From assembly GCF_015206895.1 (NCBI RefSeq), contig NZ_JADEXU010000021.1, positions 1-64,000 of the forward strand: 64,000 bases of DNA. The letters run 5' to 3'. Both the position numbers and the translations under genes were made by a program. Below, piece by piece: positions 10,137-19,991 of this stretch. Below the pieces are notes generated by a model, which was not told the origin of the DNA, ran no database searches, and saw only the letters and a list, made by a program, of their open reading frames with translations. Numbering within the stretch: position 1 is the first letter of the stretch; each line of letters opens with the position of its first letter. This DNA comes from Nostoc sp. LEGE 12450 (GTDB lineage: Bacteria > Cyanobacteriota > Cyanobacteriia > Cyanobacteriales > Nostocaceae).

Positions 10137-11072
10137 CTACTTAAGCTCTGAATATTTTGCTGAACGCATTTCCAAGTAAGGACGCTGAGATTTTGGTCTT
10201 AAGTTAACTTGCAGCCAGTAGCGCCAATATCTAACACTAGCTTCTGTATGATGAAGCAAGTTTTTTTTCCAAAAGGTAATATCTGAATTAGTTGAAGGTA
10301 CAGTAGGTTTAATTTTAGAAATTCCTAATCGACTATAGCCTTCTGGTAAAAAGTGAGCAGTAAAAGATTTTCTGGAATGGTTCGGATTGACATTTTGAAA
10401 AGCACCATGAATTAAAAAAGGATGCCAAAAGAGAACCGAACCTTTTTCCAACAGCAATGGCTGTGGTGGGTAATTCTGTTTTTTGATTAATTCTTGAATA
10501 TTTTGGGCATATTCTTCATGATCGCTAAACAGAGGAACATCAGCATTTCGAGAAAATACAGTACCCTTGTGGGTTTTAGGAATTACAAAAAAAGCACCTG
10601 CGTCCTCTTGGATATCTTCAAGTGCATACCAACATGCAACTAAGTGACCAGCAGGATCGCTGTCTAAATAGTAATGATCTTGATGAGCTACCGTGCCAGT
10701 AGATTTATCAAAAAACATTGTTTGCCATACAGTGTGTTTTTGCTTATCTGTGAGTGTTTTTAATAACTGAGAAATAGAATTTGAGCAAATAATATTTGCT
10801 GCTGATTTACAAAAATCTTTTTGAAATACTAGTTCTAGTGGATTAAGAATAGAGCGCTCTATAAATCCTTGTTCGTTGATAGAAAGCTTTTCCGGTCTAT
10901 TAGTATCCTGAGAGCGAAAGTAATAGTTTTTCGATCCCTTAAAAGCCTCATATTTATTGATAAATTCTGTGATTGTATCTTGGGAAATGACATTTTTTAC
11001 AATCACATACCCATTCTCTTCATAGTAATTCTTAATTTTTTGAGTTTCATTGGATAAAAAAGCTTGTGACAT
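10137..11072 (-). CDS. Phytanoyl-CoA dioxygenase (PhyH) family protein
   Basis: 311 aa protein of the Fe(II)/2-oxoglutarate-dependent PhyH family, which hydroxylates small molecules or sugar- and lipid-linked groups. The iron ligands are visible: HxD in VAHQDHYYLDSD (about 130-140) and the distal histidine in FLIHGAFQN (about 222). An arginine for 2-oxoglutarate lies in SRKSFTAHF. A strong AGGAG ribosome-binding site precedes the ATG at 11072. It lies between a Wzy-like gene and a GT4 gene on the same strand, so it may modify a sugar or non-sugar decoration of the repeat unit. That role is inferred. Confidence 0.85.
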   Translation of the reverse strand: MSQAFLSNETQKIKNYYEENGYVIVKNVISQDTITEFINKYEAFKGSKNYYFRSQDTNRPEKLSINEQGFIERSILNPLELVFQKDFCKSAANIICSNSISQLLKTLTDKQKHTVWQTMFFDKSTGTVAHQDHYYLDSDPAGHLVACWYALEDIQEDAGAFFVIPKTHKGTVFSRNADVPLFSDHEEYAQNIQELIKKQNYPPQPLLLEKGSVLFWHPFLIHGAFQNVNPNHSRKSFTAHFLPEGYSRLGISKIKPTVPSTNSDITFWKKNLLHHTEASVRYWRYWLQVNLRPKSQRPYLEMRSAKYSELK

Positions 11073-11117
11073 GATTCATTACTCCTGAAAATTTGAAAAT
11101 TTATTTAATTATGATGA

Positions 11118-12347
11118 CTATTTTCGGAAAGCCATTTGCTGATAGTTAAGAGTCAAAGATAATGAAGTTGTGACATACATCAACCAATTCCAACTGGGAG
11201 TTAATAGTCTTGCTTCTGAAAAATTAACAATTACAATGATAATTAGCATCTGCATTGGCCAATAATCTTCCGGCTTTTTAGCAACAGAAATAATTCGAGT
11301 TAATGCCATTACAAAGAACCGGACAAATCCTGCTGTAAAAGTCAAGAAGCCTAAGAATCCTAATTCTAACAATAGTTCTAAAAAACCATTGTGAGCATTA
11401 CTTGCCCAATCATAAGTAGCTCTTAAATTAGATGCAGCATTACTAGTCCAAAATCCAGAAAATCCATACCCCAACCAGGGTCTTTCCCAAATCTTCGACA
11501 TCACTAGCTCCCAGAGATCGGAACGTCCATTAAAGGTAAGGTCTTTACCAGAAGTACCAACTACAGTGTCGGCATTATTGATAAGTAACATTACACCAAC
11601 AATGAGTAACATTAATGCCGAAGTAATCATAATAACCTGTAATTTATAATTAGTTTTTTGAAATGATTTATAAACAGGTAAAAGCAATATCATTGTTAAT
11701 AGAATTGTCAAAGATGTTGTTGAACGTGAGAGGATAATTAGAGATATAGATATACCACATATTCCCCACATCAACCAGCGATATCTATTGCTACTAAGAG
11801 CAAGGTGCAAAAAAACTCCTGCACTCCAAGCCATCATGTATCCTAATTCATTTTTATGACCATAAATTCCGCTCCACATATTTACTAATTCAGGTGATTG
11901 GTGAATATAACCTGGTATAAAAGCAGAAAAGAACATAGATAATAATGCAGATGCGCCAAGTGCCCAAGCGATTAGTCTCATTTGCTCCCGCAGCGAATAA
12001 CGCATTGCCAAATAGATTGCCAGAAAATATAGTCTGATTAAACCTCTCATATAAGTAAGACTAGAACTTAAGTCTCCTGACCACAAAAGAGAAAATACAA
12101 CTATTGTTAGTAAAAGAAACTGTAAAGGACTTTTAGTAGTTACATAAAGAAAACCTTTCCAGTATAAAAGTAGAAAATAAAATAGAATCAAATATGAAAC
12201 TATATTGAATATAGTATCTAGCTTATCGCCTCCAAGGGTAGATATAGAAATTTCTTGTGCAGGGTGTATTGTCAATGCCCCTACAGCAATTAGTAATAGT
12301 AAGACAGTTAATATTTTTTCTGTTAGTTTTACCTTGATTTCTGACAT
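11118..12347 (-). CDS. O-antigen ligase/polymerase (Wzy/WaaL-like) membrane protein
   Basis: 409 aa very hydrophobic protein with about ten or more predicted membrane helices. A large periplasmic loop (about residues 265-320) contains FNGRSDLWELV and PWLGYGFSGFW. The NGRSDLW and LGYG phrases and the following HNGFLELLLELG are hallmarks of the O-antigen ligase/polymerase family. In a Wzx/Wzy pathway such a protein joins flipped repeat units in the periplasm. The adjacent Wzx flippase and Wzc protein on the same strand support a polymerase rather than a lipopolysaccharide ligase role. Confidence 0.88.
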   Translation of the reverse strand: MSEIKVKLTEKILTVLLLLIAVGALTIHPAQEISISTLGGDKLDTIFNIVSYLILFYFLLLYWKGFLYVTTKSPLQFLLLTIVVFSLLWSGDLSSSLTYMRGLIRLYFLAIYLAMRYSLREQMRLIAWALGASALLSMFFSAFIPGYIHQSPELVNMWSGIYGHKNELGYMMAWSAGVFLHLALSSNRYRWLMWGICGISISLIILSRSTTSLTILLTMILLLPVYKSFQKTNYKLQVIMITSALMLLIVGVMLLINNADTVVGTSGKDLTFNGRSDLWELVMSKIWERPWLGYGFSGFWTSNAASNLRATYDWASNAHNGFLELLLELGFLGFLTFTAGFVRFFVMALTRIISVAKKPEDYWPMQMLIIIVIVNFSEARLLTPSWNWLMYVTTSLSLTLNYQQMAFRK

Positions 12348-12379
12348 TTCATTTGTCTATTAATTTAATAAATTGGCTA

Positions 12380-13306
12380 TTATTTTTTTACGGTTAAGTA
12401 ATTTAATTTTTTCTTAAATTCTTCTTTAAAAATATCTAATGCAGTTGCTTTATAGACTGTTTTCTGTGTAAAAATATCTGCCTGTATATTCCTCACAATA
12501 AACGGTGGATGTCTTAAGGGAAATTCCATTGCTTTCATCGACATATTGATGAACGAAAATTCTTGCTTGGAATTAAAATGAGTTGCGTCTGCACCAACAC
12601 CAACATTAGAAATCAAATTTACATTGGGAATAATGCTTAAGCTACCTTGCATCCAGCAAGCAAATGTCCATTGATAATCCCAGGTTATACCTGTAGGATT
12701 GTTATAAACAGACTTAAATATTCGTTGCCAATAATTTACGGCTTTTGGATCGATAAGAATGTCATCTAAAAGGTTTTCTTCTTGTACCTCTTTCCAGAGT
12801 TGCATAGTCAAATCATAATGTTGCCAAGCACGCCTCCAACTTGCCCAACCCCAGCAGTGATTATAACGAGAAAAATAGTAACTGTAATTTGTGCGTTTTC
12901 GTCCGAATTGAACATTTTGGGCGGAGATAGTGGCAATTCTGGTATCATTTCTATATTTTTCCAGCAGTTCTTCACTAAATCTGAAAAAAGTCGGGTGAGG
13001 GATACAATCATCTTCTAAAATAATTGTCTCTTCAACATTATTAAATACCCAATCTAAACCACTAGATACTCGTTTCGCACAACCTAAATTGATATCAGAA
13101 TAGTTCTTGATAACTTCACATTCCCAATCAACTTTCTCAATTATTGCCCTAGTTTCTTCACACTTTTCTGCCTCACCTTCATGGACAGTCCGGGGGCCAT
13201 CTGCAATTACAAAAAGTTTTTTTGGCTTGGCTTGGCGAATAGCTTCAAAAACTTTCTCTGTTTTTTGTGGGCGTTTGAAAATAATAAAAGTTACTGGTGT
13301 TTGCAT
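12380..13306 (-). CDS. Glycosyltransferase, GT-A fold (GNT-I-like)
   Basis: 308 aa predicted inverting glycosyltransferase. It starts MQTPVTFIIFKRPQKTEKVF and has the acidic metal-binding motif ETIILEDDCIPHPTFF (about 95-110), which matches the EDD motif of N-acetylglucosaminyltransferase-I-like bacterial proteins. Next comes NHCWGWASWRRAWQHYD, a strongly conserved aromatic block of this family, and then TWDYQWTFACWM. There is no signal peptide. It is in tight order between the Wzy-like and Wzx genes (32 and 55 bp gaps or slightly more), so is part of the same transcription unit. The donor sugar is unknown. Confidence 0.85.
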   Translation of the reverse strand: MQTPVTFIIFKRPQKTEKVFEAIRQAKPKKLFVIADGPRTVHEGEAEKCEETRAIIEKVDWECEVIKNYSDINLGCAKRVSSGLDWVFNNVEETIILEDDCIPHPTFFRFSEELLEKYRNDTRIATISAQNVQFGRKRTNYSYYFSRYNHCWGWASWRRAWQHYDLTMQLWKEVQEENLLDDILIDPKAVNYWQRIFKSVYNNPTGITWDYQWTFACWMQGSLSIIPNVNLISNVGVGADATHFNSKQEFSFINMSMKAMEFPLRHPPFIVRNIQADIFTQKTVYKATALDIFKEEFKKKLNYLTVKK

Positions 13307-13361
13307 ATTTGATTAATTTGACTAATGTTTTTGATATATAAAGGTTAAGAATAAACGGTCG

Positions 13362-14684
13362 TCAAAATTTATAAAAAGGAAGTAGCGATCGCATCTGGAT
13401 TTTAAATATTTTTTGTGTTCTTTTATCAAATGCATTGCATAGAAAAGCAGCCGAAGCTTGAGATATTATTGTTGCGATCGCAGCACCAAATCCTGCATAT
13501 TTAGGAATTAACAATAAATTAAGAATAATATTCAATATTGCCCCAAATAAAGTTTTACCTAAAGAAACATGATTCAAACTTTCAGCAATAAACCACGGTG
13601 ATGTTGCAAGACCCATAAATACAAACAAAGATGTCCAAATATGAACTGCTAATATTGGCCCTGCTTGTGCATACCCACTTCCAAACATCACCATAATTAT
13701 CTTGTCAGATAGAAATGTCATTGGCAGAGCAATTGCAAAAGATATATATGTGAGGAGACGGAGTAATTGTCCTATTCGCTGATAATAAAGACTTTCTGAT
13801 TTTTCCTTAGCTGCGTAAATTGAGGGACCAACCGAAGAGACAATAGCCGCCGGAATAAAATACCAAATTTCAGAAACACGAACCGCAGCAGAATAAATTC
13901 CAACCTCCTTATCTCCGATCATTTGACCTAACATTACCTGATCGATTCTCATAAAAATCATGATGGCGAACCCTGAAAAAATTAGAGGTAAACTCTCTTT
14001 TAAAAGAGTTTTAGCAGCAGTAAAGTTCCAACGCCATAACAACACCGAGGTACCTCTGGCTTGGTAAACAATCAGCAAGCCAATTGCACTCATTGCAAAT
14101 TCTGCTAATGTTACCCAGGCAAAAGCTAACAATGGTGCTTTTGTTAAAATTAGTGCTATTTTGATGAGAGTATTTAGCAGAAAAGCTATATTTTTAGCGA
14201 TTACACTGTATTTTGACTGCACCTGTGATTGAAACCACAGTTCAATAGTATCAGCCGCCCTAAAAATCCCTACCATTCCTAAAATTGCAACTAGCCATAT
14301 CTTCAGTGTTTCATGCTCACCTAAGAAGAACATACTGCCAACCGCCAATAAAACAGAGGTAATTCCACCGAGCAACTTTAGCCAAAAAGTGGTTCCTAAA
14401 ATTTCTTCTTTGTTTGATGATTGACGGACAATATGGCGAACTACTACATCGTCTAGTCCAAGAGTAAAAATCGGACTAAATAAGCTAACAAAGGCTAAAA
14501 CATAGTTAAATAGACCATACTGCTGTACCCCTAAATAGCGTGCTACCCATACTCCTACTACCAAGCTTGCACCCATACGTAGAATGCGGTCAGCAAACAA
14601 CCAACCTGTATTAGCAATAATTGCACGTAAGCCAGAACGAGATTTTAATTGTGAGAAGCTTTTAAGTCTTAATTTACTTAGCAT
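13362..14684 (-). CDS. Polysaccharide flippase, Wzx / MATE-MVF superfamily
   Basis: About 440 aa protein with roughly 12 to 14 predicted membrane helices, of the oligosaccharide flippase family. It would move lipid-linked repeat units across the cytoplasmic membrane. The N-terminus has the usual GWLFADRILRMGASLVVGVW and YLGVQQYGLFNYVLAF. A central IMIFMRIDQVMLGQMIGD corresponds to the conserved segment around helix 7. The frame is open to a TTG at 14726; I chose the ATG at 14684. Neighbours are glycosyltransferases on both sides and the Wzy-like protein two genes downstream. Confidence 0.92.
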   Translation of the reverse strand: MLSKLRLKSFSQLKSRSGLRAIIANTGWLFADRILRMGASLVVGVWVARYLGVQQYGLFNYVLAFVSLFSPIFTLGLDDVVVRHIVRQSSNKEEILGTTFWLKLLGGITSVLLAVGSMFFLGEHETLKIWLVAILGMVGIFRAADTIELWFQSQVQSKYSVIAKNIAFLLNTLIKIALILTKAPLLAFAWVTLAEFAMSAIGLLIVYQARGTSVLLWRWNFTAAKTLLKESLPLIFSGFAIMIFMRIDQVMLGQMIGDKEVGIYSAAVRVSEIWYFIPAAIVSSVGPSIYAAKEKSESLYYQRIGQLLRLLTYISFAIALPMTFLSDKIIMVMFGSGYAQAGPILAVHIWTSLFVFMGLATSPWFIAESLNHVSLGKTLFGAILNIILNLLLIPKYAGFGAAIATIISQASAAFLCNAFDKRTQKIFKIQMRSLLPFYKF

Positions 14685-14778
14685 TACTTTTTTTAACCAT
14701 GTGACACTCTTTATAACAATATGCAAATTTTTACTAGCTTGCTAAATTCATCAAAATAGATTGAATTAAATTAGTATT

Positions 14779-15750
14779 TTACATAATCATTGATTGGCTA
14801 CTATTTTTTAATTTCCCAGCCATCAAGATTTTTAAAAAGTAGTTAAATAACAAAATCATGCCCTTAATTTTCCAATAAATATTAGACTCAAATAAAAATA
14901 TTATTTTCAAATATGAAATAAAATCTGTAAGTTTCGGACATGGTATTGTTTTTAGCTCATCAAGAGAGGTAAAAGCCAATAATAATGGTAGGCTAAAATG
15001 ATTTGTTTGAATGATGTAATTAAATAAAGAATTGCGTTTCCAAAATCTTTTATATTCATAGTTTTTGTCTATATCTAAAAATTTTTTATTATGATACTGA
15101 TTATTCTGATGTATTCTATACATCACTAAAGGATTAGACATATAAAACTTTTTAGCCCCTACCAAAGAGGCTCCCCATACCAGGCAGTCATCAGCTCTTA
15201 CACGCCAATCTTCTGTCTTTGGAATAGGTAAAAATTTTCTAATTATTTCTCGGCGTATTGACAATGTTGAAGTTATGGAGCCAATCCATTCACCATTGCA
15301 TAAAGTTCGGATTACTGAATAACCCAAATCTAAATCAACTGCATCAGCTTGAAATGTTCCTTCTTCTGCTCCAAATTTTTTATATGCACAAAATAGGAAG
15401 TCACATTCACTACGTCTCTTATAAAAATTTAGGGCAGTTTCTAAATATTGAGGTTCATAAATATCATCGGCATCTAAAAAAAATATAATTTCTCCAGTTG
15501 CAGCTAAAAAACCTTCGTTAAAGGATGATAATTGTCCTTGATTTTTTTCTTTGAAGATACATTTAACATTCTCTATTTGAGTAAATCTAGCAAGGACTTC
15601 CGCAGATTTATCTGTTGATGCGTCATCAACAACAATAATTTCATCAAATTTAACCGTTTGATTTAAAGCACTATCAATTGCGTCTGAAACAAATTCAGCA
15701 TAATTGTAGTTATTAATTAAACAAGATGTTTTGATTTTGTTTTTATCCAT
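14779..15750 (-). CDS. GT2 family glycosyltransferase
   Basis: 323 aa family 2 glycosyltransferase. It opens with IKTSCLINNYNYAEFVSDAI, contains DEIIVVDDASTDKSAEVL (nucleotide binding) and EIIFFLDADDIYEPQYLE (DxD metal site). The C-terminal third has a hydrophobic stretch (about 285-315) that may lie on the membrane. A strong GGGAGG ribosome-binding site lies nine bases upstream of the ATG. It is the second gene of the minus-strand block, 63 bp after wzc. Family 2 enzymes of this type add hexoses to lipid-linked repeat units; the exact sugar is not predictable. Confidence 0.9.
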   Translation of the reverse strand: MDKNKIKTSCLINNYNYAEFVSDAIDSALNQTVKFDEIIVVDDASTDKSAEVLARFTQIENVKCIFKEKNQGQLSSFNEGFLAATGEIIFFLDADDIYEPQYLETALNFYKRRSECDFLFCAYKKFGAEEGTFQADAVDLDLGYSVIRTLCNGEWIGSITSTLSIRREIIRKFLPIPKTEDWRVRADDCLVWGASLVGAKKFYMSNPLVMYRIHQNNQYHNKKFLDIDKNYEYKRFWKRNSLFNYIIQTNHFSLPLLLAFTSLDELKTIPCPKLTDFISYLKIIFLFESNIYWKIKGMILLFNYFLKILMAGKLKNSSQSMIM

Positions 15751-15813
15751 ATAGAAATGCCTCCCAAATGCAAAACAAAATAAATTAAGATACTTGTAGT
15801 GACATTTATACGA

Positions 15814-18018
15814 TTAATGCTCTTTGGTAAATTTGGTTAAACTGCTAGATACTAAATCTTCTTTAATTTGTCGTTTTTTGCTTTCAGGCAAATAATTATT
15901 AGACTCATTTTTAATATTCACACCATTAATGACTATTCCTAACACCTTCTGACCTGACTGATTTAAAAATTCTTTAGCTGCATTGGCACTGTTCAAGTCA
16001 ACTACTCCAGGACGAACGACTAATAGGATACCGTCAGTGAGGGTGCTTAAAACAGCCGCATCTGCTATTCCTGACAGAGGTGGAGTATCAAAAATAACTA
16101 GATCGTAATCTCTGCTAAAGTTACTTATCAATGTTGCCATCCGTTGAGAATCTAGCAGTGCTACTGGATTGGGAGGCAAAACTCCAGAAGTAAGAACTTC
16201 TAGATTAGGCATCACTTCTTGAACAACTGCATCTAAAGAAACTTGACCAACAATGACATTACTTAGTCCAACTGTATTGTTTAGACCCCAGACATGATGC
16301 TGTATGGGATTACGCATATCTGCATCCACTAATAAAACTCGACGACCCGCTTGAGCCATTGTCACAGCTAAGTTTGCAGATACGTCAGACTTTCCTTCTT
16401 TACCAACAGAACTGGTGATTACAACGCTTTTGAGCGGTTTATCAGAACAGAGGAACTTCAAGTTTACTTGGAGTATTTGGTAGGCGTTACCAAGAGGAAA
16501 ATAAGGAATATCTCTGCCAATAATTTTGGGAATAGGTCTATCAATTCCTGCTATGGAAGAATGAGTTTTAGGATTTTTGCTCTGTGTAGGAATTACTCCT
16601 AAAACAGTGTATTTCAAGACTTCTTTAGCCTCTTTAACTGTCTTCACTGAGCGGTCTATCAAGTCTAAACTAAAGGCGACAATGATACCCAAGAAAAGAC
16701 CAACTGCTCCTCCACCAACAATAAACAGGATTTTGCGAGGACCTTCTGCTTTATCGGGGACTAAAGCTAGAGAAATGACACGAGCATTAGGAATCTTTTG
16801 GTTCTGTGCAATATCAATTTCTTGGCGTTTCTTTAAGAGGGTTTCGTAAGTCGTTTGAGCTGCTTGCAGTTTCCGTTCTAGCTCTCGTTGAGTCTGTTCT
16901 AGTCTTGGCAAATTATTTGCTCGTTTGATGTAAGCATCTTGCTGTCGCAAGAGGGTGGCAATTTGTCTTTCTAGACCAACGCGTTCTGCTTGAGCGCGAG
17001 TAATATCTGCAATTAAGCTTTGACGCAGTTGCCCAAGCTGTAAACTTCCCTCTGTTATCTGGGCTGTCCCAGCAACTTGTCCTGTTCGCTCTTTCAACAA
17101 GTTCTTAAGAGCTACGACTTTTTCTTCTAAGCTAGTAATTGTAGGGTGTTCAGGTGAAAAACGAGTTCGCTCTATTGCTAGTTGACTTTCCGTTTCTTGG
17201 AGTTGGATAAGCACTTTTTGAACCCCAGGTGCTTGACTCAAGTCAGATGCGATTACACCTTGCCGTGAATCTAACTGAGCTTCACTGCCTAACTGTTGTA
17301 AACGACCTTTGACATCATCTAGTTGAGCTTGAGCTTGAGAAATTTGATTTCCTAGCTTGGAAATTGTGTCGACTGCTGCGGTTGCTTCTTGTTGCAGGAC
17401 AACAACTTTATTTTGTTCTTTAAATACCCGCAGTTTTGATTCAGCTCTCCTGACGACTTCTTCAGCTTTGGGTACTTCTGTTACAAGAACCCCTTTGGCT
17501 GTCTTTGCTTCATCCTGATTAGCCTGGATATTTAAATCGATATAACTTTTGATAACTTCATTGACGATTTTGGCAGCCAGTTCAGGATCGTTGTTTTTAT
17601 AAGAAATTTGTACAACATCAGTGCCTTTAATTCCTTCTATTTTTAGCTGGGTCGCTAAGTCGCGAATCGACAACATTTTGCCTTTATTATCTTTGAGGTT
17701 GAGGGTATTAATTGTTCTGTCAATAACTGGATTTGAGCCAATAACTCTCACCTGAGTTTCCAGGGGATTGTCGTTTATATTCAAAGCTTCCAAGCGTCCT
17801 ATGTCGTCCGGTAAACCTGTGAGTGAGGAAGAGCGATTTGTTTTAATCATCAAACTTCCTTCTGCCTTGTATGAGGGTTTTAGTGAAAAGGCATACAAGC
17901 ATCCAAAGGTAACAGCTATGCTAAAAATTCCGACTAGAGGTAGCCAACGCCGTTGAATAACTTCTAAGTATTTCTGAATATTTACTTCTTCAAACTGTGG
18001 TAAAGATTCCATCGTCAT
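15814..18018 (-). CDS. Wzc-like polysaccharide co-polymerase / BY-kinase
   Basis: 734 aa inner-membrane protein that controls chain length and export of exopolysaccharide. It has a Wzz domain: a first membrane helix near 28-48 and a second near 435-455, flanking a long coiled-coil periplasmic region. The C-terminal kinase-like ATPase domain has a P-loop (VGKEGKSD, about 537-545), Walker A' (VLLVDADMRNP) and Walker B (LVIFDTPPL). The tail after the kinase domain has only one tyrosine (NNYLPES), so the tyrosine cluster usual in proteobacterial Wzc is absent. It is the first gene of the minus-strand block and probably sets its promoter. The start is an ATG, with another two codons later. Confidence 0.93.
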   Translation of the reverse strand: MTMESLPQFEEVNIQKYLEVIQRRWLPLVGIFSIAVTFGCLYAFSLKPSYKAEGSLMIKTNRSSSLTGLPDDIGRLEALNINDNPLETQVRVIGSNPVIDRTINTLNLKDNKGKMLSIRDLATQLKIEGIKGTDVVQISYKNNDPELAAKIVNEVIKSYIDLNIQANQDEAKTAKGVLVTEVPKAEEVVRRAESKLRVFKEQNKVVVLQQEATAAVDTISKLGNQISQAQAQLDDVKGRLQQLGSEAQLDSRQGVIASDLSQAPGVQKVLIQLQETESQLAIERTRFSPEHPTITSLEEKVVALKNLLKERTGQVAGTAQITEGSLQLGQLRQSLIADITRAQAERVGLERQIATLLRQQDAYIKRANNLPRLEQTQRELERKLQAAQTTYETLLKKRQEIDIAQNQKIPNARVISLALVPDKAEGPRKILFIVGGGAVGLFLGIIVAFSLDLIDRSVKTVKEAKEVLKYTVLGVIPTQSKNPKTHSSIAGIDRPIPKIIGRDIPYFPLGNAYQILQVNLKFLCSDKPLKSVVITSSVGKEGKSDVSANLAVTMAQAGRRVLLVDADMRNPIQHHVWGLNNTVGLSNVIVGQVSLDAVVQEVMPNLEVLTSGVLPPNPVALLDSQRMATLISNFSRDYDLVIFDTPPLSGIADAAVLSTLTDGILLVVRPGVVDLNSANAAKEFLNQSGQKVLGIVINGVNIKNESNNYLPESKKRQIKEDLVSSSLTKFTKEH

Positions 18019-19287
18019 AATAAAAAAGTTTTAAAATAATGACTATTTGTATTTGTAGTAGATTTTTCTCGGTATTTTAGCGCACTAGTACTATAGATTA
18101 CTTCGTTTTGTTAATGTTCGCTGTATCATATTGATGATTTTGTTAATGTTCAATTGTTTTAAAACCAAAGTATTGTCGGATATACTGTCTTACGGAATAT
18201 ACTCTGACTAAACTACGCACAACCTGTTCGCTGCATATATATTAGATAGCTTAATAAGTAGCGATTTTAACTTACAACTATTTGTAGTATCCTGAGATAA
18301 ACAACAGGATAATTCATGATTTTCTTTGTAATTTATTTAGCTAGTGTTCTGTTTTTTTGGTTAACTCACTTTTGTGTTGATACTGATGGAATTATTGATT
18401 AGTAATCTAACATTCAATATCATATTATGTAAGAACACTTAATTGAAGAACTTTACAAAAAATTTATATAATATGCCAGTATATTCCCTGCACATTCGCT
18501 AAGTTTAAAAAGATGAGAATAATTAATACCTTAAGAGTAAGGAATATACAATTTTCCCAGCCTACAAGCAATGTAAGGACTTCAGAGGTAGGCTTTTCGT
18601 AGTGAATAGAGACAATTGGAAAGATTGTATGGATATTTACGTAAGCTTTTAAAAAGCTTTCAGCAACAATTAATTCTTACTCTGAATAACAGTAAGTTTG
18701 GCAATTATCCAGGATTTGCAATACTAAAGATTATGTGAGTTGAGTATTGAAGTTGTAATAACTCGTACTAATGTTCAATTTGCCCAGACTGATGAAGCTT
18801 TTTTGATGTGGCTTGAGGTGTGAAAATTACAACACCGTTCCCATCCTTGGGTTTATATCCAAATATTTTAGGTTTCCCTGTAAACTTGCAATCACCTTGT
18901 TTATATTTTGCTATGGATGCAAAATACCCCTTCTAAGATTTATCTAACAGTTTGAATTTTGTCTTATCAGTGTAACTGTATGGTAACACGCTTCAGAGAT
19001 AAACGGCTAGTAATACCGGTAACGAAATATTAATTAGTACAGTTACAAGGGGAAATAGATAACAGGGTAGTGTCAAATTCAGATGTGTTAGAGGGAGGAT
19101 GGATTGCTTAACTACCATCTTCTGGATAAAAGTCTATGTACACTTAGACCCCACTATATTTTTAATGAAGTTTAGCCATACTTCATAGTACCTGTGTTAA
19201 TCTGAAGTACTCAAACTAGACTGCTATTTTTGGGTGTTTGTGTTTAGCGAATTGTAATTATTAGACTGAACATTAAGAGATTGAATT
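18019..19287. other. Long AT-rich intergenic region upstream of the exopolysaccharide block
   Basis: About 1.27 kb without a clear gene between divergent genes. It should hold the promoter of the exopolysaccharide block. I see a direct repeat, TTTTGTTAATGTTC, near 18106-18119 and 18138-18151, 32 bp apart, about 90-130 bp upstream of the wzc start. A tiny open frame on the plus strand (18316-18402, 28 codons, mostly hydrophobic, AGGA upstream) could encode a small membrane peptide but may be chance. The rest shows nothing I can name. Confidence 0.35.
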
Positions 19288-19710
19288 ATGAAATCCTCTT
19301 TTATCACCTTAGTGGTTGTAATTAGCGCACTCTTTCTACCTCAGAGTGTCTATGCTAACCAAGAGAATGTTCCAATTGTAACAGTTGATGCTGATGCTCC
19401 AGAGGAGCCGTTTCACGATCGCAATCAGGCTGGAGTTTTATTAACGGAACCAGCGACGATTACCACTACATGGAGTAAATTTACGGGACAGACCAATAAT
19501 CCTAAACAAACTGCTGAATCAGTTTCGCTAGTGCAGGAACGAGGATGCCAAAAGATGAGTCCGCTTGAGTTCATCAATAATCCAGACGCTTTCTTTAAGG
19601 AATGTCAGAAGCCAGCAAATACCCAAAGTTCTCAAACTACTGAACCAATTGAGTATTTTAAGGTTCCTAAACTAGATTCTGGAATTAGTGTGACAGTTAC
19701 TAAATTTTGA
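19288..19710 (+). CDS. Small secreted protein of unknown function
   Basis: 140 aa protein I do not recognise. It has a clear Sec-type signal peptide (MKSSFITLVVVISALFLPQS, probable cleavage after VYA at about residue 23). The mature part is polar and rich in Thr, Pro, Asn and Gln, with two cysteines (GCQKMS and FKECQK), which could form one disulfide. No lipobox is seen. Coding character is good (plausible codon use, ATG, signal peptide). It stands alone beyond the exopolysaccharide block and is followed by decayed fragments. A cell-envelope or matrix role is possible but not shown. Confidence 0.6.
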   Translation: MKSSFITLVVVISALFLPQSVYANQENVPIVTVDADAPEEPFHDRNQAGVLLTEPATITTTWSKFTGQTNNPKQTAESVSLVQERGCQKMSPLEFINNPDAFFKECQKPANTQSSQTTEPIEYFKVPKLDSGISVTVTKF

Positions 19711-19782
19711 TGTAGGAATTTTTTGAGCCAGAGATAACTAATTTTTGGTAGTGTAGTTTATCTAAATAATTTACGCTCAAAC

Positions 19783-19905
19783 ATGGATGATATATTTATG
19801 TTGGCTGCTTTAGCTCAAAGCAGAAAAGCTTTGCCGCAATGTTTGCCATACCCACCAGTAGGTTGTGTAATCGTAGATACCGATGTAATTGTCTCAAAGA
19901 GGTGA
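19783..19905 (+). pseudogene. Relic of a cytidine/RibD-type deaminase N-terminus
   Basis: A 40-codon frame begins MDDIFMLAALAQSRKALP and continues with PYPPVGCVIVDTD before a stop. The first helix plus P-x-P-V-G-C/A-V-I-V is the start of the cytidine/deoxycytidylate deaminase fold as in RibD. The zinc-binding HAE and PCxxC motifs that should follow are absent because the frame ends. I read it as a truncated gene remnant, not a working protein. Confidence 0.5.
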
Positions 19906-19991
19906 GAAAACTTCAAGATGTTTTCTCCTTAAGAGTCTTCGATGATTTCCGACTGATTGGATAAGTGGAGAATCTTGTTGTAAGTATGTGA

